Assembly: GCA_964544885.1 (NCBI GenBank)
Contig: CAZJDX010000011.1
Location: 1 to 64,000, forward strand
Length of the DNA stretch: 64,000 bases
Reading direction: 5' to 3'
Origin: QQVM01 sp964544885
GTDB lineage: Bacteria > Bacteroidota > Bacteroidia > AKYH767-A > 2013-40CM-41-45
The notes beneath the pieces are model-generated. The model made no database searches and was not told where the DNA came from. It was given only the letters and a program-made list of their open reading frames with translations. Below, piece after piece: positions 35,755-43,991 of this stretch; the first letter of the stretch is position 1; every line of letters starts with the position of its first letter. The translations under genes and the position numbers were made by a program.

Positions 35755-36480
35755 ATGACCTTTCGTGATCGGGCACAGAAGTTTTTGCATGGAATGCTCC
35801 ATCCACTGGTGATGTTATTTATCCGGCTGGGGATCACTCCCAACATCGTGACCACTATCGGATTGTTCTTAAATCTTGGAGTAACCATTGTCTTCATCAT
35901 CGGTGCGGAAAGAGGCGAGAGGAGCGACCTTTCTTACCTGGCCTGGGCCGGAGGATTGATCCTCTTCGCCGGACTTTTCGACATGATTGACGGTCAGGTT
36001 GCAAGGATAGGAAAGATGTCATCACGCTTTGGTGCACTGTATGACTCGGTTCTTGATCGCTATAGTGAACTCTTTATGTTCCTCGGAATTTGTTATTATC
36101 TCGTCTCACATCACTATTTTATCAGCTCACTGACCGGCTTCATCGCCATGATCGGGTCCATCATGGTTAGCTATACCCGCGCCCGTGCAGAAGGTTTGGG
36201 GATTCCCTGTAAGGACGGCTTGATGCAAAGGCCTGAAAGGGTAATTCTTATCGGTACATCCTTGCTGCTTTGCGGCCTGATTACCGGTTACAGAGGTGGT
36301 TCAGAACAATGGATTATAGAGGGATGGCCCTTGTACCCGCTGGAGTCAATTTCAATTTTTGTTTTACCGCTGAGTGTCGTTGCCATCATGGCGAACTATA
36401 CCGCCTTTCAGAGACTCAAAATTTGCTATGATTATATGAAAAGTAAAGAAGGAGAAAAATCTGATGTTTCTGCGAATTAG
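35755..36480 (+). CDS. CDP-alcohol phosphatidyltransferase (probable phosphatidylinositol-phosphate synthase)
   Basis: This 241-residue integral membrane enzyme carries the complete CDP-alcohol phosphatidyltransferase motif DGxxAR-x8-GxxxDxxxD: DGQVARIGKMSSRFG then ALYDSVLDR. It should transfer a phosphatidyl group from CDP-diacylglycerol to inositol phosphate. The inositol-phosphate synthase and PgpA-like phosphatase in the same operon argue for that acceptor rather than glycerol phosphate or serine. Several membrane helices follow (FMFLGICYYLV, LILFAGLFDMI). Confidence 0.88.
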   Translation: MTFRDRAQKFLHGMLHPLVMLFIRLGITPNIVTTIGLFLNLGVTIVFIIGAERGERSDLSYLAWAGGLILFAGLFDMIDGQVARIGKMSSRFGALYDSVLDRYSELFMFLGICYYLVSHHYFISSLTGFIAMIGSIMVSYTRARAEGLGIPCKDGLMQRPERVILIGTSLLLCGLITGYRGGSEQWIIEGWPLYPLESISIFVLPLSVVAIMANYTAFQRLKICYDYMKSKEGEKSDVSAN

Positions 36481-37060
36481 TATTTCGATTTTCCTCTTCG
36501 TACACTGTATATCCTTGACGGCCTATGCTTCTGCTGCTTCCTTTAAGGAGAATGCAGACCTGATTGTTTCCGGCCTTGAGACCTATCCCGTCCCACCCCG
36601 TAACGAGAGATCCCTTTTTTATATTCAGAGAAGTAAGAATACAAATGCGATTGTCTACGAACTGAACCTGAAAGCGGATGGTAGTATCAATGAGGAAGAA
36701 CCGGTTCATGTTTTCTGGCTTAGATATAGCTCGGATTCAACCAAAGCTGAATTGAATTATATCCAGAAAAATTATGCTTATGGAATTGAGAGTCGCATGA
36801 TACCCGGCAAACCAGGACAGTTTGTACTCAATCTGGTCAGCTATGATAAAAAGAAAATATTTTTAATACCTGCTTCAGGGTCAAGCGCCTATCAGGCTTT
36901 CACATTGATCAATGGCAGGATGGCCTTGTTGGACAGGATTTTTATCCGTTTGAACGGAGGTACATTCTGGTTCCCCGTCATTGAAGAAGTCGAAATCAAA
37001 GGCCGCGATCCGCAAACACACGAAGTTCTCGTTGAATATTTCAAGCCGGAGAGCAAATAG
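36464..37060 (+). CDS. DUF4833 secreted protein
   Basis: The 198-residue protein has a signal peptide (to about residue 23) and the DUF4833 body: LFYIQRSKNTNAIVYELN, EEPVHVFWLRYS, then a lipid-handling-like beta pattern. It overlaps the phosphatidyltransferase by 17 bases. DUF4833 is often near inositol-lipid genes in Bacteroidota, from memory; the function is unknown. A periplasmic carrier or accessory role for inositol lipids would fit its signal peptide. Confidence 0.75.
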   Translation: MFLRISISIFLFVHCISLTAYASAASFKENADLIVSGLETYPVPPRNERSLFYIQRSKNTNAIVYELNLKADGSINEEEPVHVFWLRYSSDSTKAELNYIQKNYAYGIESRMIPGKPGQFVLNLVSYDKKKIFLIPASGSSAYQAFTLINGRMALLDRIFIRLNGGTFWFPVIEEVEIKGRDPQTHEVLVEYFKPESK

Positions 37061-37090
37061 GAGGAAAGCTATCGACTTACCCGATACAAC

Positions 37091-38011
37091 ATGAAAAAAG
37101 GCAGCATTATAGTTCTGGCGCTTTCATTGATTTATCTGATCTTTTCCTGGTTCAGCATTGGTTTCAGGTCCGACCAGGTGGTTCTTGTCACGGTGGTGGT
37201 GCTTACCTATTCTCTTGACGGTGTATGGAGACGTTTTCTGCTTGCCTTTTCAATTTTCATCGTCTATTGGATCATATATGACGCGATGAAACTCTTTCCG
37301 AACTTTGAATTCAATGCTGTTAATGTCGAAAAACTGTATATGCTCGAGAAGCGGCTTTTCGGAATTGCCACCGGAAATGATTGGATCACCCCGAATGAAT
37401 ACTTTCTGATTCATCACAACCGATTTCTGGACTCGCTCTGTGCCATCTTTTATCTTTCCTGGATTCCGCTGCCCCTGCTATTCGCTTTCTATCTGTTCAG
37501 ACAGAACTCTGTGATTTTTCTCCGTTTCTCACTGGCATTCTTTCTCACCAATATCATCGGATTCATCATTTATTATCTGCATCCCGCCGCTCCGCCATGG
37601 TATGTTGAATTAAATGGCTTTCTGCTGGACACTTCTACAAAAAGCAATGCAGCCGGTTTACTTCGTTTTGATGAGTTTACCGGACTCACATTTTTCAGGG
37701 ACATGTATGCCAAGGGCTCAAATGTTTTTGCAGCCATGCCTTCGCTGCATGCCGCCTATCCATTCCTGGGATTGTATTACAGTTATACCCTGAGAAATAA
37801 ATTCTTCACGCTTTGTTTCGCGGTTTTTACCGCCGGCATCTGGTTCAGCGCTGTTTACCTCACCCACCATTATATTCTGGATATCATTGCCGGCTTTCTC
37901 TGTGCTCTGGCTGCAATACTCTTACTTGACAAGGTGATGATAAAAAACAAGCGTTTCCAAAAGTGGTTTTTAAAGTACCTTGAACTGATCAGGGACGGTA
38001 AATCCTCCTGA
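37091..38011 (+). CDS. PAP2-superfamily AUR1-like protein (candidate inositol phosphorylceramide synthase)
   Basis: The 306-residue protein with about six membrane helices carries the AUR1-type signature HPAAPPWY, the PAP2 motif C2 MPSLHAAYPFLG and C3 LTHHYILDIIAG, which supply the two catalytic His and an Asp. The family transfers a phosphoinositol group from phosphatidylinositol to ceramide in fungi and is present in the Bacteroides inositol-lipid locus. Bacteroidota make sphingolipids, so the same reaction is likely, but a lipid-phosphate phosphatase role remains possible. It is the last gene of the operon. Confidence 0.82.
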   Translation: MKKGSIIVLALSLIYLIFSWFSIGFRSDQVVLVTVVVLTYSLDGVWRRFLLAFSIFIVYWIIYDAMKLFPNFEFNAVNVEKLYMLEKRLFGIATGNDWITPNEYFLIHHNRFLDSLCAIFYLSWIPLPLLFAFYLFRQNSVIFLRFSLAFFLTNIIGFIIYYLHPAAPPWYVELNGFLLDTSTKSNAAGLLRFDEFTGLTFFRDMYAKGSNVFAAMPSLHAAYPFLGLYYSYTLRNKFFTLCFAVFTAGIWFSAVYLTHHYILDIIAGFLCALAAILLLDKVMIKNKRFQKWFLKYLELIRDGKSS

Positions 38012-38013
38012 GC

Positions 38014-39171
38014 CTATAAAATCGTGTGTCTCACGAAGACTTTCGTCCTGTCGAAAAGATACCTGTAGGTTATCAGAACTCTACCCCGGGTCGTACCGAG
38101 ACTTTCCGCAATGGCATTCATCTTTGGATTGAAATCCCCTATCCACTGCATTTCGTAGTCTTCATAGTTCCGCTCACGCTGTATCACCCTGGCTCCTTCA
38201 ACTATCATGAATGAGTCCACTCCTTTTCCCTGATGTTCGGGCACTACACCGAAAACAAGTCCGATAAACTTATTGATCTTCCCTGATCTCAATGCCAGAA
38301 AGAACCGGATCTTTTCCCCAAGTCCGAATTTTCCATTGAACTTACTGAATAACTGATTGATGTCTGGCAGGTTAACCCACATGGCAACGGGTTTGTTTTT
38401 ATGGTATACGTACCAGATAATTTTTTCATCGATGACCGGTTTCATTTTCCGGAAGAACAAACGGACCTGTTTCTCTTCGAGCGCCTTCCCTTCTCCGTGC
38501 CTTGCCCATGCCTGGTTATACACAATACGAAAGTCATCGGCATACTTGTCTATTTGAGATTTCCGCAGATGGTCAGCGTGATAATCAGGATCCATTTTGA
38601 TTCTTTCATGCCTTTCATAGAATTTATCCTGGAGCTGTACCTTCACTTTCATCCGGTAACACCATTGTTCAAAGTAAGTCTGAAAGCCATAGCTTTCAAA
38701 AAGTGATTTGTAATAGGGCGGATTGTAATTCGTCTTGTAAGAGGGTGGATCGAAGCCCTCCACCAGCAGTCCCCACCAACTGTCACGTTCACCGAAATTG
38801 ACAGGACCGTCCATCGCTTCCATACCTCTTTCTGTAAGCCAGTTTTTAGCGACATCAAAAAGTTTATTTGCTGCCTCCTGGTCATTGATACACTCAAAAA
38901 ATCCAATGCCTCCTGTTGGCTGACTCTCTTTTTTAGCTGTCTTGTCGTTAATGAAGACCGCGATCCTGCCGATGACTTTGCCTTCTTTGTCCCATAAGAG
39001 GAATCGGGTGCAGGTCCCGTGTCTGAAAAACTTATTTTGTTTCGGATCAAAGACAGCCTCAACATCCTTGTCGAGCGGTCTTCTCCAGGAAGAGTCACGG
39101 TGATAAATCCGGCATGGCAGGAGGAGGAACTCCCTTTTTTCTGCCGGACTATTTACCTCAGTCACTTGCAT
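38014..39171 (-). CDS. GNAT-like protein (YghO-type), function unknown
   Basis: The 385-residue protein has a double N-acetyltransferase-like layout. The N-terminal part reads AVFINDKTAKKE then GFFECIND, and the C-terminal part has LVFGVVPEHQGKGVDSFMIVE (the QGKGxx acetyl-CoA loop) and a late GDFNPKMNAIAESLG. It resembles the YghO family, known only by sequence. It is convergent with the inositol operon, with three bases between the stops, and is not part of it. Substrate unknown. Confidence 0.7.
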   Translation of the reverse strand: MQVTEVNSPAEKREFLLLPCRIYHRDSSWRRPLDKDVEAVFDPKQNKFFRHGTCTRFLLWDKEGKVIGRIAVFINDKTAKKESQPTGGIGFFECINDQEAANKLFDVAKNWLTERGMEAMDGPVNFGERDSWWGLLVEGFDPPSYKTNYNPPYYKSLFESYGFQTYFEQWCYRMKVKVQLQDKFYERHERIKMDPDYHADHLRKSQIDKYADDFRIVYNQAWARHGEGKALEEKQVRLFFRKMKPVIDEKIIWYVYHKNKPVAMWVNLPDINQLFSKFNGKFGLGEKIRFFLALRSGKINKFIGLVFGVVPEHQGKGVDSFMIVEGARVIQRERNYEDYEMQWIGDFNPKMNAIAESLGTTRGRVLITYRYLFDRTKVFVRHTIL

Positions 39172-39235
39172 GTGGAATGGTTTACAGGTAAAATACTGAA
39201 CAGGTTCATTCTTATGTCTCTGCGGGTAAAAATAA

Positions 39236-39262
39236 AAAAAGCCGCTACCTGAGCGACTTTTT
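39236..39262 (-). terminator. Intrinsic terminator downstream of dnaA
   Basis: On the minus strand, AGTCGCT and AGCGGCT form a seven-base stem with one wobble around CAGGT, followed by a T run (the A run at 39234-39240 on the plus strand). It lies between the end of dnaA and the start of the GNAT-like gene. Confidence 0.7.
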
Positions 39263-39282
39263 GTTTTGATTATCCTGCATTT

Positions 39283-40719
39283 TTACTTGCTTGTAATGGC
39301 TATTTTCTTTTGAAGCTCCATCACACTGGCTTTGAATTTTTTATCTGTTTCGATGAGGTTGTTTACGGTACGGCAGGCGTGCAGTACTGTCGCATGATCC
39401 TTCCCTCCGCAATGGGCTCCGATGCTGCTCAGAGAGGATTTTGTAAGGCTCTTGGCAAAATACATGGCAATTTGTCTTGCCTGAACAACTTGTCTCTTAC
39501 GGGTCTTGGATTTGAGCATTTCGATTGGCAGCTCAAAATAGTCACACACTACTTTTTGTATATAATCGATCGAAACTTCATGTGTGGTGTTCTTCACAAA
39601 TTTATCGATCATTTGTTTGGCCAGATCAAGCGTGACCGCTTTCTTGTTCAGGGAAGCCTGTGCAAGAATGGAGATCAGTGCTCCTTCCAGCTCACGTACA
39701 TTGGAGGTAATCGAATAGGCTATATATTCAACGATTTCTTTCGGAAGCTCAATTCCATCGAGATACATCTTCTTATGCAGGATGGCGATCCTTGTTTCAA
39801 GATCCGGCATTTGCAGATCGGCAGCAAGTCCCCACTTGAAGCGACTCAGCAGGCGTTGCTCCATACCTTGCAGATCTACAGGCGCTTTATCCGAAGTCAG
39901 GATAAGTTGTTTACCCGTCTGATGCAGGTGATTAAATATGTGAAAAAAGACATCCTGAGTTTTTTCTTTGCCAGCAAAGAACTGAATATCATCGATGATG
40001 AGCACATCGATCATCTGATAGAAGTGAACAAAGTCATTCTGTTCGTTATTCTTCACCGAATCAATGAACTGATGGGTGAACTTTTCAGAAGACACATATA
40101 ATACGGTCTTACCCGGATGATGGTTTTTAATCTCAATCCCGATCGCATGGGCAAGATGGGTTTTGCCCATGCCCACACCACCATATAATAAGAGTGGATT
40201 GAATGAGGTGCCACCAGGCTTGTTGGCAACCGCGTATCCTGCGGAGCGGGCAAGCCTGTTACAGTCTCCTTCAATGAAATTCTCAAACGTGTAATTCGGA
40301 TTAAGTTGCGATTCGACATTCACCTTTTTCAATCCCGGGATAATGAATGGATTGCGGATGGTGTTCTGTCCGGAAGTCATCGGTACATTGACCGGATTGT
40401 TTCTCAGATCACCATGTCCTCTGGTTGGGATTTTAACAGTATAAGGCTTCGCGTCCAGCTGAGTATGCTCCATCACAATACTGTACTCCAGTCTGCCTTC
40501 ATTTCCAAGTTGCTGGCGAATCGTTTTGCGCAGAAGGGTGATATAGTGCTCCTCCAGCCATTCGTAGAAAAACTGACTGGGAACTTCTATGGTCAGAACT
40601 TTGTCGTCGAGCTTGACAGGTTTGATCGGTTCGAACCAGGTTTTAAAACTTTGAGCACTTACGTTGTCGCTGATAATTTGCAGACATTTCTTCCATACAG
40701 TGTCGTAAGTTTTCTCCAT
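39283..40719 (-). CDS. dnaA: Chromosomal replication initiator DnaA
   Basis: DnaA binds and opens the replication origin. The 478-residue product starts at ATG 40719 (MEKTYDTVWKKCL); a TTG 12 bases upstream would add four residues. Domain I is at the N-terminus, followed by the AAA+ core with Walker A GGVGMGKTHLAHA and Walker B VLIIDDIQFFAGK, the sensor and arginine finger region (QRLLSRFKWG), and the C-terminal helix-turn-helix with the DnaA signature HCGGKDHATVLHACRTV. No DnaA-box cluster was seen in the flanks, and neither dnaN nor recF is adjacent. Confidence 0.97.
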   Translation of the reverse strand: MEKTYDTVWKKCLQIISDNVSAQSFKTWFEPIKPVKLDDKVLTIEVPSQFFYEWLEEHYITLLRKTIRQQLGNEGRLEYSIVMEHTQLDAKPYTVKIPTRGHGDLRNNPVNVPMTSGQNTIRNPFIIPGLKKVNVESQLNPNYTFENFIEGDCNRLARSAGYAVANKPGGTSFNPLLLYGGVGMGKTHLAHAIGIEIKNHHPGKTVLYVSSEKFTHQFIDSVKNNEQNDFVHFYQMIDVLIIDDIQFFAGKEKTQDVFFHIFNHLHQTGKQLILTSDKAPVDLQGMEQRLLSRFKWGLAADLQMPDLETRIAILHKKMYLDGIELPKEIVEYIAYSITSNVRELEGALISILAQASLNKKAVTLDLAKQMIDKFVKNTTHEVSIDYIQKVVCDYFELPIEMLKSKTRKRQVVQARQIAMYFAKSLTKSSLSSIGAHCGGKDHATVLHACRTVNNLIETDKKFKASVMELQKKIAITSK

Positions 40720-40860
40720 AATTGTTTTCAAGAAAAATTTTGTTTAGATATTTTGTGTTTCGCGTTTTTTTTGTTCCCTCTGAAAATCACTTCATTCAAC
40801 CAGTCCGCCTGCTCAGTGATTTCGCTAACAAATATTCTTCAAAAAAAAGTAAAAAAAAAA

Positions 40861-41796
40861 TTATACTGCACTTGTTTTTTCACTAATTTTTACAGAACAT
40901 CCAATCGCCTCTTTCTTTCGGCTACGAACATCGAAATAAAAATCGACACGTCCAAGTCTGATCCCTGCCCATCCAACCTGAGCAATCAAAACTTTTTTTC
41001 CGCCTTTGTTTTTATACGCAACGGGTTCATCAAGGAAAGTATGCGTGTGCCCTCCGATAATGAGGTCAATGTATGAACTTTCTCTGGCAAGAACTACATC
41101 GGAAATTTTATTGTCCGTATATATATATCCTAAGTGTGAGAGGCAGATGATCAGGTCACACTTCAAGTCTTTCTTTAACAGGCGTTCCGTATCGTGCAGC
41201 ATTTGAAGAGGATTAGTATACTTCGTATTGCCATACATCGTTGGGTCAACCAATCCCTCTAATTCTATTCCCACACCTGTAACTCCTATTTTTATCCCGT
41301 CCTTTTGAAATACTTTGTAGGGGAATATGGAATCGTGGAGCGGTGTATCCCTCAGATCATAATTGAGATTCAGGAAAGGAAAGTTCGCGTGCCTCAGCTG
41401 ACTGGCGAGTCCGTCAATGCCATTATCAAAATCATGATTTCCGATAGTGGCCGCATCATAGCCCATCTCACTCATCAGTCTGAATTCAAGTTCTCCTCCA
41501 TAAAGGTTAAAATAAGGTGTTCCCTGAAAGATGTCGCCTGCATCCAGCAATAACACATTCGCTTCGGTATTCCGGATCTTTTTGATCAGGGCAGCCCTGC
41601 GCGCAAAACCACCCAGACCGGGATACTTCGGATCATTATCCGGAAATGGCTCTATGCGACTGTGAACATCATTGGTGTGCAACACGCTAATCCGGATGAT
41701 CTCATGCTTCGCAAGAAGTTCAAAGGGCGAAGTGACAAAGCCGGCCAGTGCGGCTCCTCCTGCAAGGGTTTTTAAGAAATCTCTCCGGCTACTCAT
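40861..41796 (-). CDS. Tat-exported metallophosphatase (5'-nucleotidase catalytic half)
   Basis: The protein has about 311 residues from ATG 41796. A twin-arginine signal MSSRRDFLKTLAGGAALAGF precedes a calcineurin-like phosphoesterase domain: VLHTNDVHSRIEP (first metal motif), LLDAGDIFQGTP, IGNHDFDNG, and GGHTHTF (last His pair). It corresponds to the N-terminal half of UshA-type 5'-nucleotidases. The complementary C-terminal half is the upstream gene at 41789, so the two likely act together in the periplasm on nucleotides or sugar nucleotides. It overlaps that gene by eight bases. Confidence 0.88.
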   Translation of the reverse strand: MSSRRDFLKTLAGGAALAGFVTSPFELLAKHEIIRISVLHTNDVHSRIEPFPDNDPKYPGLGGFARRAALIKKIRNTEANVLLLDAGDIFQGTPYFNLYGGELEFRLMSEMGYDAATIGNHDFDNGIDGLASQLRHANFPFLNLNYDLRDTPLHDSIFPYKVFQKDGIKIGVTGVGIELEGLVDPTMYGNTKYTNPLQMLHDTERLLKKDLKCDLIICLSHLGYIYTDNKISDVVLARESSYIDLIIGGHTHTFLDEPVAYKNKGGKKVLIAQVGWAGIRLGRVDFYFDVRSRKKEAIGCSVKISEKTSAV

Positions 41797-42562
41797 TTTT
41801 AATTCTTCCGTCTTTGGCCACACTGATAAGTTCTTCGGTTTTCCCCATAATATAAAGATGCTGGAGTATCGCGTCGCGGATCTTTATCCCCAGACTTTCC
41901 CTGCTTCTTGCTTCCGAAAGAAAACCATGATTGTCACCGCCGTTTGCCAGATAATCGGAGGTAAGCACTTTATATACTTTGGATGAGTCAAACCCTGATG
42001 TTCCGATGCTGATATTCGTGGCTTCCTTATTCTTTATACTGAAACGTATGCTACTCACCGGCGCGCCGCCTTTGGATGCCATGAAGTTAATTAATTTTTT
42101 GACTGTCGTGCCATTAAGTGTTAAAATGACCAGTTCATTTTCAAAAGGCATCAGCTCAAAGACATCTCCTCTGGTGATATTTCCCTCCGGTAAGGACCGT
42201 CGGAATCCTCCGTTGTTCAGGAAGGCGAAATCTATTCCATGTGAATCGGACGGATGATATTCTTGATTTCCTCTGAGGAGGCAAAGGTCCGTGATGAAAT
42301 TCCCCAGCGTACTTTCAGGAATTCCTTTCTCCAGTACCTGTGTACTCCTTGCCAGTACGATTTCCATGGAGGCTGTCAGTTGCTCCTTGTAGGGAAGAAT
42401 CATGGCCGTAATCACCGAATCATCCTTGAACTCCGTGTTCCCGCTTATCACATACTCCTTACTTTCGGTAGTGGAAATCTTCCCATAAGGCGTGCAGGCG
42501 CTGAACAAGACAGATATAACAAAGATCCTGCTCAGTATCGGTGGCAACTTTTTCATCTTCAT
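41789..42562 (-). CDS. 5'-nucleotidase C-terminal domain lipoprotein
   Basis: This 257-residue lipoprotein has a signal ending LFSACTPY (lipobox SAC). The body is the substrate-binding 5'-nucleotidase C domain: TLGNFITDLCL, DFAFLNNGGFRRSLPEG (the Asn-Gly-Gly-x-Arg nucleoside-binding motif), VFELMPFENELV, and a late YKVLTSDYLANGGDN. It lacks a metallophosphatase domain and is encoded just before one. The pair is therefore the two halves of a classical enzyme, in reversed order relative to the fused form. Confidence 0.85.
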   Translation of the reverse strand: MKMKKLPPILSRIFVISVLFSACTPYGKISTTESKEYVISGNTEFKDDSVITAMILPYKEQLTASMEIVLARSTQVLEKGIPESTLGNFITDLCLLRGNQEYHPSDSHGIDFAFLNNGGFRRSLPEGNITRGDVFELMPFENELVILTLNGTTVKKLINFMASKGGAPVSSIRFSIKNKEATNISIGTSGFDSSKVYKVLTSDYLANGGDNHGFLSEARSRESLGIKIRDAILQHLYIMGKTEELISVAKDGRIKNE

Positions 42563-42622
42563 GAATTATCGAAGCAATTTATTAATTTTCTCCCTGTTTT
42601 GTATTGAAAACATTCTATTCTT

Positions 42623-43036
42623 ATGTTCCAGAGTGAAGTTCAGATCCGGGTGCGCTATGCCGAAACCGATCAGATGTCTTTCGTGTACTACGGAAACTAC
42701 GCCACCTATTTTGAAGTGGCTCGCGTGGAAGCCTTACGCGCCCTCGGTTTCAGCTATAAGAAACTGGAAGAAAGCGGGGTCTTTCTTCCGGTTGTCAATT
42801 TTTCAATCGACTATCTGAAACCGGCATTCTATGATGATCTGCTGACTGTAAAAACAATTATCCCTCTCTTGCCGACTGCCCGAATCCGTTTCGATTATGA
42901 AACGTATAATGAATCCGATGTGCTGCTCAATAAAGCGCAGACCAGTCTTGTCTTTGTTAACCGGAATACACAACGGCCTTGTCCGCCTCCTGACGATTTC
43001 ATGAAATGCATCTCGGCTTATTTCTCACCGGCATGA
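42623..43036 (+). CDS. YbgC/4HBT-type acyl-CoA thioesterase
   Basis: The 137-residue hot-dog protein has the VRYAETDQMSFVYYGNYATYFEVAR motif with the conserved Asp of the family. It is likely a general acyl-CoA or hydroxyacyl-CoA thioesterase. It diverges from the 5'-nucleotidase pair and is convergent with the M42-like peptidase behind it. Confidence 0.87.
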   Translation: MFQSEVQIRVRYAETDQMSFVYYGNYATYFEVARVEALRALGFSYKKLEESGVFLPVVNFSIDYLKPAFYDDLLTVKTIIPLLPTARIRFDYETYNESDVLLNKAQTSLVFVNRNTQRPCPPPDDFMKCISAYFSPA

Positions 43037-43045
43037 AGACATCTT

Positions 43046-43957
43046 TTATATTCTTGCAAGCAGGTATCGGTAAAGATCTGTCATCGCTTGTATATCCCGC
43101 TTGTGTACCAATTCATCAGGGGAATGCACATTTTTCTCAGCCGCTCCGATAAAGCACCAGTCTATGGGATAAGGTTGTTTCTGGATCTCCGTACCATCAC
43201 TTCCTCCTGATCCTTCCACTTCGAGCTGGAATGGGATTTTACTTTCCATAGCCAGAGCGATGATCTTGTCAAGAAATTTTTTCCTGGGGATTCCGGTATC
43301 TCGCAGTGAGATCACCACACCATTTCCAGCTTGCACCCCCTCTGTAACCCAGGTAATATCACTGATCAGCGCTTGCCTGATCTGATAACGCTCATGCAGG
43401 AATTTTACAAGATAGGGAACGCTGCCTCCGCCATGTTCTTCCCGGCACGAAAATACGATCGCGCCGTTTTCAATTGTTTCACATTGCTTCAGCGCATTCC
43501 ATACGCCAAGTCTGTTATCCATATAGCAGCATTGGACAAATTCATCCGTTTCTCTCCAGTCAGGTACATAGGAAAGGTCAGTTCCTCTTTCGATCTGACG
43601 GGCCGAGCGGTACATGATCCTTTGTTCGTCATCAATCACAACTTCACATTCCACCGGTCCCTGACTGTCTCTTCCCCTCAGCAGGGTTCCGCTCTCAAGA
43701 TGCGGACCTCCGATCTTGACCAGTTGATTCTTATACCTGACAGTAAACCCTATATTATCAATATGCGCGAAAACTGCCACCTTCGGTTCCCCCCATACTA
43801 ATACCAGGCAATCCTGGAAATCATCCCCGTAAAAAATTTCCGGTTGATTTGCCCAGGCCGATTGGTGATCGTTTATATACCTGATAAGAAACCTTGTCAT
43901 GGCGGATTCATTACCTGAAGTTGCCTGAATGGAGCAGAGCTCTTTTAATAATTCCAT
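43046..43957 (-). CDS. M42-like metalloaminopeptidase
   Basis: The 303-residue cytosolic peptidase has the M42/M20 metal-site series: AVFAHIDNIGFTV (His and Asp), CCYMDNRLGVWNAL (Asp), SCREEHGGGS (Glu-Glu) and the last GSGGSDGTEIQ with a late EKNVHSPDELV His. These are the ligands of a dizinc aminopeptidase acting on short peptides. It is slightly shorter than typical M42 enzymes (about 340-360). Confidence 0.85.
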   Translation of the reverse strand: MELLKELCSIQATSGNESAMTRFLIRYINDHQSAWANQPEIFYGDDFQDCLVLVWGEPKVAVFAHIDNIGFTVRYKNQLVKIGGPHLESGTLLRGRDSQGPVECEVVIDDEQRIMYRSARQIERGTDLSYVPDWRETDEFVQCCYMDNRLGVWNALKQCETIENGAIVFSCREEHGGGSVPYLVKFLHERYQIRQALISDITWVTEGVQAGNGVVISLRDTGIPRKKFLDKIIALAMESKIPFQLEVEGSGGSDGTEIQKQPYPIDWCFIGAAEKNVHSPDELVHKRDIQAMTDLYRYLLARI

Positions 43958-43991
43958 AAATTATGTTCTCTGTTTAGGTAGCTTCGACAAA

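Noticed and set aside
39172..40860. Replication origin next to dnaA
   Set aside because: The flanks are short and AT-rich but no cluster of TTATCCACA-like boxes was found; dnaA alone does not mark an origin.
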